Source: Karstenula rhodostoma CBS 690.94 (Eukaryota; Ascomycota; Dothideomycetes; Pleosporales; Didymosphaeriaceae). Taken from it: a stretch of DNA of 64,000 nt. Under the pieces are notes generated by a model. It was not told where the DNA came from. It was given only the letters and a program-made list of their open reading frames with translations, and did no database searches. How positions within the stretch are numbered: the stretch's first letter is position 1; each line of letters starts with the position of its first letter. Of this stretch, positions 1 to 14,524 are shown piece after piece. Where the stretch lies: positions 1,076,301 to 1,140,300 of the forward strand of contig MU001494.1 of assembly GCA_010093485.1 (NCBI GenBank). The letters are read 5' to 3'. Position numbers and translations under genes: made by a program.

Positions 1-859
1 GGCAGCAGAGCCATCACGGTCAGTTATGGTGAGAAGGCGCTCTGGTCCACGACGACGCCCTGGGCCCCCCCTGGCCTGTCGGCGGATTTGGCGTTTCGAA
101 AGCAGCAAGCAAGGCCTGCAGATCAGATCAGACGGGAGCGCAATGGGGCCTGATCCGTATGGTGTGGCCGACCAAGTATGGGGCGGGCAGAGCGTCTTCG
201 GTGTGCGGACCCTCCCTAGCGCGGTGAAGGATGGCAAGGAGTAGTCAGCCCCAGCTCGTGGACTGGGCTGGCGGTCGCGACAATCTACAAGCAGGATGCG
301 CCAGCCGCAGGCGTGCAGCGACCTCTGACGCAGTGCTGGGGCAGCGCAGAGAGAGCATGGGAGCAGGACTTGCAGGTTGGAGGCGCACACCGCACACGGA
401 TTTGGCAGCGCGCCGTCGCTACGGGCTTGCCTCTCTGTCGAGCAAAACGTGGCCATCCTTGCCGGCTTTGCTTTAGCAGCCTTGGGGCGCCGCCTATCGT
501 GCATTTTTCCTGGCGTGCCAGCCCAGCGAACCGACGCTCAGCGCCCGTCGTTCGAGCTAACTCCCTGCAGCGCCCCGACCACGACGGCCGTCAAAACTCC
601 TGGGCCTCTCCTTTCAGGGCCCTCCGTGCGAACCCACCGGCCAAGAGCCTGTCTCTACGCTGCAATACCTATACTTGTTCGCGCTGCCCGCTGCCCATTC
701 TGGTCCACTGCTCGCCAGGCTGCCTTCAGACCACCTTCGTCCCCGCATCGTCGCTCGCTAGCCCGCCTGCGCCCTGTCACCTACCACCACCCACCACCCC
801 CCGCTGATGCCTCTGCTGCCGTCAAGATAATTGGGAGGCCACTGCCTTTGTAGCTCGTA
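1..859. other. GC-rich upstream region of the kinase gene
   Basis: No gene is recognised here. The last 150 bases before the kinase start are rich in C and T, as in many fungal promoters and 5' leaders. Several open frames overlap in this GC-rich stretch, but their translations show no domain and conflict with each other, so I read them as chance frames. Confidence 0.5.
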
Positions 860-2835
<1,976 letters not shown>

Positions 2836-5800
2836 GCTTCCCATCCAACTTCTTTCGACGCCATGACGATTTTCATTATATCCCGTTGTCGACGCACATA
2901 CACCTGCACGGAGTCTCGGTGTTTTGGGATCCGATGACGCCCTTCAGCAGCGTAACTACCACCTTTCGGCTTCGACTATCTTATCCTGCATAGAACTCTT
3001 TGCATCTACCTGTACCGCTTGTGGTACCGGCGTTGTGTGTTTTTGGAACGAATTTCGTTTGTCCCAGACTTCTTGCATACTGGAGGCTACAGACCGGGCG
3101 TAGATGAACGCTGTCACTTTCGAATTATACAGGTTTATTTCCGGACGGGAGATTTGGATTCCACTCTATCTTGGGGATTGTATATTTGAACACAAGGAAG
3201 AAAGCTACGCATTATGCGCCAATAGTAAAGGCGCGGGGCGGCGCATGTAAGAGGAAGAGGGTCCATCTCTCTTCGGATATCACAACTTTGCAATACCCAT
3301 CAATATTGAATAGTTCAGCACATACGTTTTGATGGCGGATTGTGAAAACGGACTGAAAGAGAGGGTTGGCACCACACGGGGAGCTCATACTTGGAACCTG
3401 ACAGATTCAAGGACAAAGCGCTTTGTGCATCCCTCTTCCATAACTGCATCGAATCGGCGACGTGGAATCGTGAATACGAACACACCGCTTTAATGTTCCT
3501 TCGCTTTGCCAGGGATACCGTTGCGAGTGCCAAACGACTGCAGGCTTCACCCCCAAGTCTAGTACCACCCGACAAGGTTCCAAACAACCGAGGTGCGAGT
3601 GTTGTTTCTGTGGAGATCCGATGAGTGAGCGGGAAGGCCTAGAACATCATTGTTGCGGAGTGTGTGCGTGAGCCTGGAGAGACTTCAGCATTGTCCTTCA
3701 TCTGTATGCCAGGATTCGATCAAGTCACGTGCAGTAGCTCGTGCAGCAGCCCAGATGAGCTCACATGCATTTGCAGATGGTTTCGTGTCGACGGCAGCAC
3801 CGAGTTCTGTTACCCAATTTGGGAGGCTCATCCGACACAATATCTTCGATCGATTTTTTTTCGGCGCTTCTCTTGCACGACGCCATATTTCCCTTCGCCA
3901 CAATAGTTTCCCTAATTACAACATACGTATTACAGCAGGCTCAATGTGACAGCGCGCCGTTGACTTTACGAAGTTCATTCGCGACCCTCGACCCCAGGGT
4001 CCTGAATCATCAGCTACAGTTCCTGGTCGTAGAAAAATTAACTTCGAATTACCTCCGAGTAACTTTCGGCCATCTACGGACGCGGAAATCGGAATGCTTC
4101 TCAGCCGGTCCACCTTCTACCACGCGCTGACGCGAGCGAGCGAGTCATGCAAATGCGCTGGTTTGCATATGCACGGTAAGCTTAAAGTTTTAAGGCAACC
4201 GTGCCGTTGACCTCAATGCTGGCGCCAGGAATGGTGATCAAGCAATTGCAAAGAGCGGATTGGTGTATGATCGGTCCGGAGGGAGGGATTGGCACTGTGG
4301 AGATGCGACAAGTGTGCCAGGTCTGCCTAGTATCTACAGCGGGATGGCACTCTGCATATGTACCAGGGTAGTCTGTGGACTCGTCCTCGGTTCGAAGTTC
4401 ATAGTGGACGTAAGAGTGGTGGTAACGGATCGTTCGAGGAGCAGAAAACTCTACTACACTTGATTTTGATGTTCAATTCAAGTTTCCCGATCAAGTCAGT
4501 CTTCTACATTGTTGTGGAGTATGTTGTTGTACGGCACGGTGGATCGAATGGTTCAACAATAATTCTAAAAACAAGTGCGTACCTGACGGGGTACCGATCT
4601 CACTCTGTCGCCTAACGCTACATCGATGTCGCAGATAGCACTTGGCCTATATGAGAATTTTAAAGAGGGACCACAATAATTGATGTGTTGACCGTTGCCG
4701 GACCAATTCAGTTCGATATGGAAACCCAAAACCAACTCGTCTTGCAGGGATTTTGATTAGGTTGAGGTAACTTCTCCTTGATCCTCGTCGCTAGTGTTTG
4801 TAGACTGTCGTTATTTCCGCCGAAGTTTTATTGCCATAAGAGCCGTGGCATAGGCAGCAATATTGGTCGTGGTGTAGCTGGATCGAGCAGTCTGATACGT
4901 AGCAGAGGTTGCGACAGACTCTACAGTGAGCCTGGAAAACCACGTAGCAAGCTCAGAGAGACCATGGAGTTGCTTCTGTCCTCGTGGCCTCCCCGAAACC
5001 TGTGATCTTCAAATCCGATGGTTGAGATCCGACGGCTGCCTTCCACTCACTAAAGCTAGATCTTCCAAAGTATTGTTGTTGCCGACTGTAGGCATAGACT
5101 TCTTAAGGAGTATGTGTCTACCTCTTCCGTATGGAGGAAGGAACAGATTTTTTTCCAGTTGGCTGTCTCAAGGAATGCTCGTTCCATTTCGTTGATCTCG
5201 GCTGTTGATAGTTCAGAGATCTTGCTCCACGCTGTAGTTCCGATCCTGCAGACATTTCGAAGCGACTATCAAAGCAGCAGGAAAAGACACCTCGTCTGAA
5301 TTGTAAGATTTGAATTGCGCGATCCTGCTTCTTGTTTTAGGGAATCATTTCCGGATCAGGCATATGATCTCTAATTCAGATAAGGTAATAGAGAGTGACT
5401 TCCAGTGTCATGTAGCTGCTACGAGACCTCCGCAAGGTTTCTGATACGAAATTTTTCATTGCCAGAATTATCGTGGCCCCTGAGCAGTCGTCCGTTTCCA
5501 AGGGTCATATAACTTGAACCATTCCCGCTGTCACATGAAGGCATCGACGCTGTCGCTACGTCGACGAGGCTTGGGCTTTTCTTCCGTTTTTATCCCGAAC
5601 TCTGGTCCTACCTAGATGGGAATGACATACTCATGCCCTTCGCTGGCTATGCTGGGTCATTGTGGGGGACGCCCATGCTGATGACAGAAGACGGAATCGC
5701 CACCGTGTCACGCCCGTGGTGGTTAAAGCCTTGGCTTCCCAACGCGTGTTCATGCGTAGTTATAGTCGCTCAAAGTCAAAGTACCTATTATAGTTCCAGG

Positions 5801-6292
5801 AAAGCGGTGTTTCCACCACGAACGGAGGGACGTTAGTGGGAAAAAGATCATCGTAACAGAGGTATCTGCATGTGTCCGCGCAGCGATATTAGAGCATTAA
5901 ACAAAATCGTATTGGCTATACACATTTCCCTCCTTACCCGTAAAGATACTGACACAAGTATACTCAAAGCTTTGCACTTCAAAGTCATGTAGTTGCCCTC
6001 TGCTACGATGGGCTTACTAAGCCGCGTGTAATCGGCCTACACCCGCACCGTCCGCCGCTGCCGCCAATGCCGAGTTCGGGCAATCCGTCTCCCCTCAAAT
6101 GCGCCCCCAGTACGGTGTAAACGGGAATGGTACACGGCCGTATGTAAATCGTAGGGCGCGGAAGAATTTGCAGAGTTACATGCCGTACAACATTTATTGA
6201 GCTTAGCGAGCATCGTCAGGACACGATAACACCTCTCTCATCAAATTTCCTCATATCTTCTCATACCTGCTCGAACAAAAGCCCACGGCATC
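2836..6292. other. 3.4-kb region without a recognisable gene
   Basis: The kinase 3' UTR and the dehydratase promoter lie at its ends. The middle has lower GC than the flanking genes and many stops in all frames. The longest open frames (around 3391-4130 and 4926-5195) translate to compositionally odd, domainless peptides. I saw no tRNA, no terminal inverted repeats and no transposase or reverse transcriptase motif. An old repeat-decayed insertion cannot be excluded. Confidence 0.5.
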
Positions 6293-7312
6293 ATGACTTC
6301 ATCACCGCAACCACCCGCGCCACCCTGTCCCTGGAGAGAAACGCCATTGAACCACTCGACCCTCCTTTCGAAGCACGCAGGATGCCAAATCTACCTAAAA
6401 CTGGAGAATCTGCAGCCATCCGGATCGTTCAAATCGCGCGGCATAGGAAACTTCCTGCGTAGCCACCTGAGAACTGCCAATGCTGCGGACCAGGAGAAAC
6501 CTCATTTTTACAGCTCTAGCGGCGGTAATGCCGGTCTTGCGTGCGTACATGCCGCCGTTACTTTAGGTGCCGAGGCGACCATCGTTGTGCCAATGACGAC
6601 CTCGGAATACACCATGAACAAGATGCGCGCTGCAGGCGCAACGGATGTCCTGCAGGAGGGTGCATCTTGGTATGAATGCGATCAATATCTGAGGGAAACA
6701 GTTATTCCGCGGGCGAAAGAGGCAGGAGAGATTCCGGTTTACGTTCCCCCATTTGACGCGTCGGAGATTTGGGACGGGCATGCCACGCTGGTGGAAGAAA
6801 CTCTCGCGCAGATGAAGCAGAATGGGACCCCGGATGCGATCGTATGCAGTGTTGGCGGTGGCGGTCTTTTCTGTGGTATCATCCAGGGATTGGAGAAGGC
6901 TGGGCTCAAAGACATCCCTGTCCTGGCGGTTGAGACCGATGGTGCACATTCACTTGCTTTATCGCTCGAGAAGGGTGAGCTGTCGACGTTGCCAGCTATC
7001 ACAAGCATTGCGACGACTTTAGGTGCGAGGAGGGTTGCGCCGCAAGCCTTTGAATACGCTCAACGGCCCAACGTCACGAGCGTTGTCCTTCCGGATCACG
7101 CTGCGATGGAAGGTTGTGTGAGGTTCGCGGACGATGAACGAATCATGGTCGAGGCTGCTTGTGGCGTAAGCATGGCTCTGTGTTACAGCGAGAGATTGAA
7201 GAAGTATCTTCCTAATCTTACGAAAAAGAGCAAGGTAGTGTTCGTCGTCTGCGGTGGCAGTAATGTCACTGCTGAGTTGCTGAGCAAATGGACTGCTGAA
7301 CTGAAGCAATGA
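6293..7312 (+). CDS. L-serine/L-threonine dehydratase (ammonia-lyase), CHA1-like
   Basis: Intron-free 339-residue PLP enzyme of the tryptophan synthase beta / threonine deaminase fold (type II). It is expected to deaminate L-serine to pyruvate and L-threonine to 2-oxobutyrate in the cytosol. The PLP lysine is K47 in the motif GSFKSRG. SSGGNAG binds the substrate carboxylate region and SVGGGGLFCG is the glycine loop for the PLP phosphate. There is no C-terminal ACT domain, so it matches the catabolic Cha1/SDS class and not the feedback-regulated Ilv1 class. The size is that of the family. The ATG at 6293 is the first in frame, just after an A-rich leader. It stands alone between two long noncoding stretches. 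Function is firm; the preferred amino acid is not decided by sequence. Confidence 0.93.
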   Translation: MTSSPQPPAPPCPWRETPLNHSTLLSKHAGCQIYLKLENLQPSGSFKSRGIGNFLRSHLRTANAADQEKPHFYSSSGGNAGLACVHAAVTLGAEATIVVPMTTSEYTMNKMRAAGATDVLQEGASWYECDQYLRETVIPRAKEAGEIPVYVPPFDASEIWDGHATLVEETLAQMKQNGTPDAIVCSVGGGGLFCGIIQGLEKAGLKDIPVLAVETDGAHSLALSLEKGELSTLPAITSIATTLGARRVAPQAFEYAQRPNVTSVVLPDHAAMEGCVRFADDERIMVEAACGVSMALCYSERLKKYLPNLTKKSKVVFVVCGGSNVTAELLSKWTAELKQ

Positions 7313-8335
7313 AGGTCTCACTGAACACAAGAGAAGGAATGATACAAGTGGAAGTATCACACATGCCAGCTCCGCGCACTGTGGCTATATCCGGTGACAC
7401 TCCACGAAAATACTACATTGGAAAGATACGCAAATGTAAGAGTATGAGGCAAAATACTCGATGTGGAAATACCCATAAGAGAACGTCGCAGTTTCAAGAT
7501 TCAATCACTGCCGTAATGTCAATACAATCGTTGGTCACATTTATCCGCACGAATTTACACCCAATCTCTTTGCGGCCCATATCGAAGGACAGGTCAAAGT
7601 TCCCCAGCAGCGGCAACCCCAGCACTGCGCCTCCTTCATTGCCCCAAATAGGCTGTATCTCCACCAAACAATATCTCTTGCCGTCGTATCACCATACTCC
7701 ACTGTACTGCCACCATTGCATTGTGACCGCCTGATCGCCCAATGTGACTGCTAAGTCCGGCAAGCTTTCACGTACCCTGCAATCGATGATGCCACCTTCC
7801 AATTCTTCTGACGAGCGCCCCCCGAGGTAGCTGTAGATCGTATCGACTATCCCACTGGGAAGAACATGTCCGGGCTAGGCAACCATAATCTTGCAGCGAC
7901 ACGCTACGAAGCATGTTCCAGGGTTGAGGCGGCTTTCTTCACAGATTGATTGGTCTTCGCGACATGCGTATTCTATTTACAAAGCGTTTTTGTCGCTGTA
8001 TCGCAAGTGACCACATGCAAGTCCCGGCACGAAATTACTCAACATGGTGATGATTAGTATGCTTCTGGGCATTGTCAGTGTGCGGCATTATTAGAGCACA
8101 CGTTGGAGTATGCTGAAGTGACTTGATCGTGAACAAATCGAGCATATCCCATGCACTCAGCGGAATTGACGTATGATCGGAAGCTTGCAGGATAGACATG
8201 AGGTTTTTCCGATACCCATGTGAAATCGGCTTGGACCACAGCCTTGTGATATGGAACTCTCTGGTCGAATATCGAGACACCCAAGTCACTTGAAGTGACT
8301 TTGTGGTTCGGTGGTCTGGATGCCATTCACGTGTC
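7313..8335. other. Intergenic, convergent gene ends
   Basis: The stretch lies between the 3' ends of the dehydratase (+) and the D-lactate dehydrogenase-like gene (-). Open frames around 7309-7734 and 8035-8367 show no domain and no plausible codon pattern. Nothing else is recognised. Confidence 0.5.
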
Positions 8336-10001
8336 CTACAACTTCTCCAACCTCCCCACCATTGCACCCTTCTCCGTTTCCAACCTAAACACCTTGTCAG
8401 GGTTCAAGATGCCCCTTGGGTCCAAAGCTCTCTTCACTGCTCGCATGGCCCCAACACCAACCTCGCCCACTTCTTCAACCAGCATATCCCTCAGTTTCAA
8501 ACCCACCCCATGCTCCCCCGTGATCGTGCCCTCCAACCTCAACGCCAGCCTCTGCACCTCTACAAGCACCTGCTCTGCCTTCTCCTTGTCCTCAACGGGG
8601 CAAACAATGGCAGTATGTACATTGCCGTCTCCAACATGTCCGACATTCGCGCAAAACCAGTTTGAGGTATCATAAGGTCGCGTGGCGATGATGTTGTTCG
8701 TCTCTTCGATAAGTGTAGCCATAGCACTGATCGGCACCGCAGCATCCGTGCTGATGAAGAGATCCGTGGGAGTCTTTTTCATCGTGACCAGGGCGTTGCC
8801 GAGGCATTTCCGGGCGCCCCAGATGACGTCTATTCTCTGCTTGTTACTTGATGCTTCGAACCCCAGCCCACCATTGTCCTTGCAAGTCTTCTTGACAAAG
8901 GCAATTTGTGAGGTTACTGTCTCCTTGGAACCGGCAAATTTCACGAACAACGTGGGCGTCTCTTCAAGGCGCTCTTTTGCCAGTTTGGAATGATTGATGG
9001 ATATGATGGAAGGCTTGTCAGCGAGCTCGATGGCTTCGAGTAAGTGGCCGCTTTGGAGAATCGCGATGGTAGCGTTGACGCCTGATTGCAGAGTTGGGAA
9101 AGTCGCTTTACCAACGTGCAGATTCTGTGGGAGGGGGGTTATCTTCAGCACAGCTTCTGTAACAAGGGCGAGTGTGCCTTCCGAGCCAATGATAAGGTGC
9201 GTGAGGTCGTAACCAGCGGAAGATTTTCGCGGGCGTCTGCGCGTGGTAATTATGGTACCATCGCTGAGGACGGCGGTTAGGGAGATCACCCACTCTTTCA
9301 TCGTGCCGTAGCGGTATGCATTTGTGCCTGAGCAGGACATTGCAACCTATTCTGATGTCAGTCGTCTCGCTCCCACTTCCACATTCACTTGCCGGAAACT
9401 CACCATCCCGCCGATCTTCGCACCAGGCGCTGGGTCTACGGGGAAGAACAGCCCTTTCGGTGCAAGATACCTATACGTTATCGGTCTTTAGCTACATTAT
9501 TCTCGAAATATCTTCTTCATCCGTCTTCATTCTCGCATCCTTGAAGGAAATGCAGCCTTCAACTTACTCGTTCAATTCCACCCACCCAATCCCCGGTTGG
9601 ACCCTTACATCCAAATCGCCTTCATTCACACCCAGCACCCTGTCCATGGCTCCGAAGTGCACACAGACCCCACCCCGACTGTTCGCCAGTGCGCCCGGTA
9701 AGCTCGTCCCGCCTGAGTACGCCGTCACCGCTACCTTCCTCCTGTGGCATACGTTCAAGATAATGGACGTATCTTCTGTAGTCTTGGGGTAAAACACCGC
9801 CTTCGAAACTTGCTCTTGTGGCGCATACGAGTGGTTCGTTGAGGATGTCGAGGTGAGATCTGCAGCGTTCGTGGAGTAGGTCGTGGATGGCGCGGCTTGC
9901 TGTATGTCTTGGATGAGGGCGGTGATGTTATCTTGGGTGTGATTGTAAGCCAGAGGCGGAAAATCTTCGAGGGAGAGCGTGGATGGGTCTCGTGAAGCCA
10001 T
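8336..10001 (-). CDS. D-lactate dehydrogenase (cytochrome)-like FAD-linked oxidase
   Basis: Predicted 503-residue flavoprotein of the GlcD/DLD family, which oxidises D-2-hydroxyacids (D-lactate to pyruvate) with FAD. Exons on the minus strand are 9568-10001, 9404-9470 and 8336-9346. The FAD-binding PCMH domain contains the dinucleotide motif TAYSGGTSLPGA, then KIGGMVAMSCSGTNAYRYG across the third exon start, and IIGSEGTLALVTE. The C-terminal FAD-oxidase domain ends with the family signature GEHGVGLK and the conserved close LDPRGILNPDKV. The chosen start gives MASRDPST. No clear mitochondrial presequence is seen, unlike yeast Dld1. An upstream exon beginning at 10201 (ATG) with donor near 10109 could add an N-terminus. 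Redox partner and compartment are unresolved. Confidence 0.88.
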
Positions 10002-10573
10002 GGCATATGAATGGGCGGTTTGTTCGTATCGTGGGATGTAAGTTGGAAGCAAATGTAAGCTGACTGACTGGCCCAATGGCTATGCGAAACGTCGTGAGCG
10101 AAGCTTACCGGACCGAGGTTAGACGCTCTCGTTGGACTACTAACCGCATTGGCAGTCGGACCGATGTCTCGAGGGATCTCCGAGGAAGTGGAAAGAACCA
10201 TTCAGTTGTCAAAGAAAAAAGGATGCATAGTCAAGACAATTGTTCATTTCATCTACATACAACATCGAGAAGTTTCTTGGCATTGCATGCAGATCATCTT
10301 CCGCACACACACATGGAACAAACTTCACAGCAAGTCCCCCTCAATACCCTGAAAATAGAGAAGCAGAATAAACCAGTAGGTCAGCTGTATATGGCAACTG
10401 CAAGGCACGTTACATGAACAAATCGAGCCTCCAAAGCCAAAGCATAACAACAATACCCCAATCTATTAACAAGGTGCCCAAGAAGTGTAACACAAATGAT
10501 AAGTGGAAGAAAATATTGGTATCGATCAAATAGCAGTTCGTAAAAGTCAATAAAACAGGTCTAGGTGCTGACA
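10002..10573. other. Intergenic between two minus-strand genes
   Basis: Holds the promoter and possible 5' leader intron of the D-lactate dehydrogenase-like gene and the 3' end of the Flo11-like gene. A GTAAGC donor near 10108 and acceptors just upstream of 10062 suggest a spliced leader. No other feature is recognised. Confidence 0.45.
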
Positions 10574-13500
10574 TCAAGGCATATCAGGATAAGTCTTCTT
10601 GCGCCAGAATTTGGCTTTGCTGGGCTTACTTTCTTCCCTCCTAATTGTCGCACCCGGAGCGGGGGCTGGAGGTTCAGGGGGTCCTGAGTTGCGGAGGAAA
10701 TCAGCGAGGTCATTGGTAGCCGACCGACCGGCACGAGGTTCACTAGTCGCACCACGAGCTTGAAGTCTCGGCATGTAGCCGGCGCGAGGGGGGTTGGAGG
10801 CAACAGTAGTTGAGATGTTGGCCTGTGGAGCGCCGGTACGACCGTTCATCCCGTTCCTGGGTGCGGAACTCAAGGAGGTCAAGCTGCTAGTATGAGAGTG
10901 ACCGTTATCACCGCCCTTGTTAGCGGCTGCGCGGGCTTTGGCTGCAGCTATGGTTTCTGGGCTGAGCATGAAAGCTTGCGGTGGGCTGTTGGATGTAGGT
11001 TCCATACTGTTAAGGAAGTCCATCATGCTCTCTTCTCTTTGGACAGGCTTGTTGGATGCGGGGAGGGCCGTCAAAAGGTCATCATCTTCGTCATCAGAAT
11101 CAATGGCGTAGGGGTCCTTGATACGCCGGCGAGTGCGCGTGATTTGGGGCTCGGCGTTCGACATGCTACCTGATAACTGTTGTGGAGTATCGGAATACGC
11201 AGGCTGGGTCACATTCTGCTTCGGAATCAGGCCGGTTTTTGAGTTGGAAGTCTGCGAAGATTGTTTGGAAGCAGTAGAAACTTGCGAGCCATATGCTGAC
11301 TCAACGTTGCCGTTATCCAACATGTGGTCGAATTGATCAGAGTCGACCGTCGTTCGGAATGGAGCGACGGAACGAGGGATTCTAGGCTGCCCGTTATTTG
11401 AGTTTGGGGGACCTTGGCGAATGAAGTCTATCAGATCGTCATTGCCGCTGCGTTGACCGGCGGGACTACGAGGCTCCATGTGTATCCGAGGCTTTGCCGA
11501 AGGGCCGTCACCAGCAAGGGAACTGGAATGAGAATGGGAAGAAGTCTGACGTAGTGACAGTTTCCTGCCAAGTCCGCCGATGGAAGAAGGTCCATTAGGC
11601 GGCTTAGCACCGCTTCCGCTGAACGCAAATCGCTGTACAGGCTTCTCGTCACCGGGCGCTGGTCCAGTGGAACGGATGAAGTCGGCGAAATCACGCATAG
11701 AATCTCCCTTGACCTGCGGTTCCCTCGCCAATGGCTTCTTCATTGATCCCCTGCTGCTTGGCGAAGGAATGGGTCCACTGCTTCGGGGAGCTGTCCGAGC
11801 TGGCAGGTGTTGTGAACCGAATTGGCTGTCCTTGTCTGCGTTGACACGTGGGTACACAGTGACCGAAGATTTGGGCGGCTTGGAGGAAGGCTTGGGCGAT
11901 TCACGCCTCACGACAGCTAATTCCTGTCTTTATTAGTATGCCGTACTTGCACGGGCATAAAGGCAACTCACATCCATGTCGCGCATGTTTTGAGGAGTGA
12001 GAGTTACCTTAACAGTCTCATCACTTCTGACCAGCGAATCGAACTCTCGTTGTCGGTCCTCCTCTGACATGCGACCGCTAAGGCCGCGTGGACGACCATC
12101 GAGACTGGTACTTGATTCGCGTCCGCTATGAAGAATGGATGTACCAACAGATCGACCAGCAGTTGAAGAAGAGGAGGAAGAAACGCGCTTGAGTGAGGTT
12201 TTGGTATCGGCAGGTCCGTCAGCCTGTCCAGATCGGGAACGTGGCGAGCCTTCAATTGATTTAAGGTGTGTGGGCCGCTCAGCGACAGCCACGGGAGGCT
12301 CGCGAGCACGATGTGGCGAAGTATAACGAGGGCTACCTTCAATAGGGCTTCCTCTGCGCGCGGATTTCTCGGGTATGCTTGGTTGATGCTCCTGCTTCGA
12401 TTGCCAAGCTTCGGTTTCCTGCAGCGATGACAATCGCGTTCTTGGTGGAGTAACCTCACGCGGTCGCGACTGGGGCAAGTGCACATGAGATTGCGGTAGA
12501 TCCCTTCGTTGAACCTCTTTACGGGCAACAGGTATCTCTTCTGGTCCCCGAATTACGTCTGGTGCAGGGGTGCTGCGAACGTGAATGGCAGTAGGAGCGA
12601 TCTGGCGTGGGGGAACCTCCACGTATCCTCCGTGCGAGGGATGTTCTGCGTGACCGAGAACCTTCTCGATACCGTTAACTTCAGTCGAAGGAGAGGGTGA
12701 AGGTATCGGAATGTTCGAGGTGTGCGCTACTCCAATAGCGTCTAGTCCAGGGGCGTCGTCCTCCGAATTATCATCCTCGAGGAATGATCTTGCCTCCATG
12801 TTGGGAGTCATGCCAGGGGAGTTTGGCTGGCTCCTATTTTGACTTCTTAAGCTTGAGCTTCGGGTGGAGTAAGTACGGACAATACCAGGCGGACCTGTCT
12901 TCTCGAGAGACATGCGTTTCGACACGAAAACGCGAGAACCTTCTTCATAATTCACCTGCGTGGGGGTGTCCGCATCATCTTCCTCTTTGCCGAGGGTGCT
13001 CTTCTTCTCTGTACCAATCGGTCCCTCGGGGGCAGTCATACCAAAACCCATACCAGTGGAAGCTGCGAATGCCACCATGTCCGCGTCCGCTTCATGGTCG
13101 CCGTTTTCTTCTATGTTGTGGTGCATGTCTTCCTGGCGTTCGTCGTGAATGTAAGAATCGTCATCGGACGTTGCCTCCATGGCCTCCATAGGGGTCTCAA
13201 ATGGCAGGTCGTCCGTCTCCTGCTCAGAGTCCTGCTCGGAAAATGCAGGTATAACGAGGGACTTTCTCTTCGGAGGTGGAACAGACACGGGTCGCTCCTT
13301 GGCAACTCTGTTTCTCAGAAGTTCTGTAGGCGCGAGCATAATGACACTGGTCGGGCGCTGCGGGCGTGTAACGGGAGTCTGCGCACCACTACTCTCGTCC
13401 TCTTCAAACGTACGCGCAAGACCTGGGACCTCTATCTCCTTGATATCGTCATCACCAATGGGAAGAGGAATGTTGGCGGCGATCTCTGTCTCCGTGGGTT

Positions 13501-14524
13501 TGTATTCAGACACTTCAGGGACTCCGTCAATCATTGAGCCATAGTCGGTATCATAACTCAAATGCCTTCGGTGAAGACTTGTGTAGCTGCTCATGCTGTG
13601 TATGCCGCGGGGCGAAAGCGGCATGATAGGGGATCGCACACGCTTCCTCCAGGTTCTCCACACCCTGCCGAGCGCTGAATTGAGGGCGACTTTTTCCACG
13701 TCGAATTCCTCCACAATGATTCGCTCCAGCTGTTGCTCTTCGCTGTCCGGGGATTGCTGGGACATCTTCCGCATTTTTGCTGACAGCCGAGTGAAAGCGG
13801 CTTGGCCAGAAATGAGCAGTGTCTGCTCGGCTACGTGCTCGATGAGGGAAGTTAGGAAGATAGCAGAGGCCCACGACACAAGTCCGGCTTCCTCGTCGTT
13901 ACTCTCGTCCATGCTGAGACCGCGCTCCTGCTGGACGTATCGTTCCTCGTCTTCGTCCTCTAGTTCGCCCAATCGCGTGTATACCATGATGCGCAAGCGG
14001 GTGCGCTTCCAAACCTTTTCCACGTCCCATGGCTCGCCCTCCTTTCTTCGCTGCGCCGGGAACTCTTCGTCGTCCTCTCCGGCAAGCAGGCCTGCAAGCT
14101 CTTCATCGGCCGTCGCCATAGCCTCCCGGGCGAGATGCGGCTTCAGAACGTCGACAATGGCGGGCCGGATCGCAGTCAGCGACGGCGAGCGCGCTGTGGC
14201 CAGGAAGGCAAAGAGCAAGTGGTCGAGGAAGGCATTGAGGAGGGACAACGCCTGTTCACTGAAGAGGGCGTTGGACAAGCCGGCGTCCGGTTCTTCGTTG
14301 TCGGGATCGGCCGTGTCTTCGCGGAGTTGCGCATTGTGGTTGTCGGTAACAATCTGGGAGGCGACCGAGGCGGCGATGTAGGCGGGGGCGGGTCGCACGC
14401 TCGAGGGCATCTGGAAGGTGACTGTGCCTGCGAGCGACGGCCTGTCGCTGCTGAAGCTCGGAGCTCTGCTCGAGCGCGGCGACGAGATGTCGCCCGCGTC
14501 GCTGCGACTGCGCTGATGCATCAT
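10574..14524 (-). CDS. Large disordered Flo11-like conserved fungal protein
   Basis: Two exons (11972-14524 and 10574-11923) joined by a 48-nt intron with the branch-like sequence CATACTAATAAAG give about 1300 residues. An N-terminal folded helical region (about residues 85-300) contains LLNAFLDHLLFAFLATARS, followed by acidic and Arg-rich helices. It may be a histone-fold-like module, but that is inference. The rest is Ser/Pro/Glu-rich and predicted disordered. Exon 2 carries four spaced copies of a short motif of the form D-x-x-x-D-F-[IL]-R-x-x-G-P (see findings), and the protein ends in a basic KFWRKK segment. Such proteins are often labelled Flo11 in filamentous fungi, yet there is no signal peptide, GPI signal or flocculin domain, so a cell-surface role is not supported. 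A nuclear or cortical scaffold is equally possible. Confidence 0.8.

Noticed and set aside
8046..8115. Possible C/D snoRNA (GTGATGA followed by CTGA about 65 bases later)
   Set aside because: The flanks do not pair to close a terminal stem, there is no host intron, and no known guide is visible.
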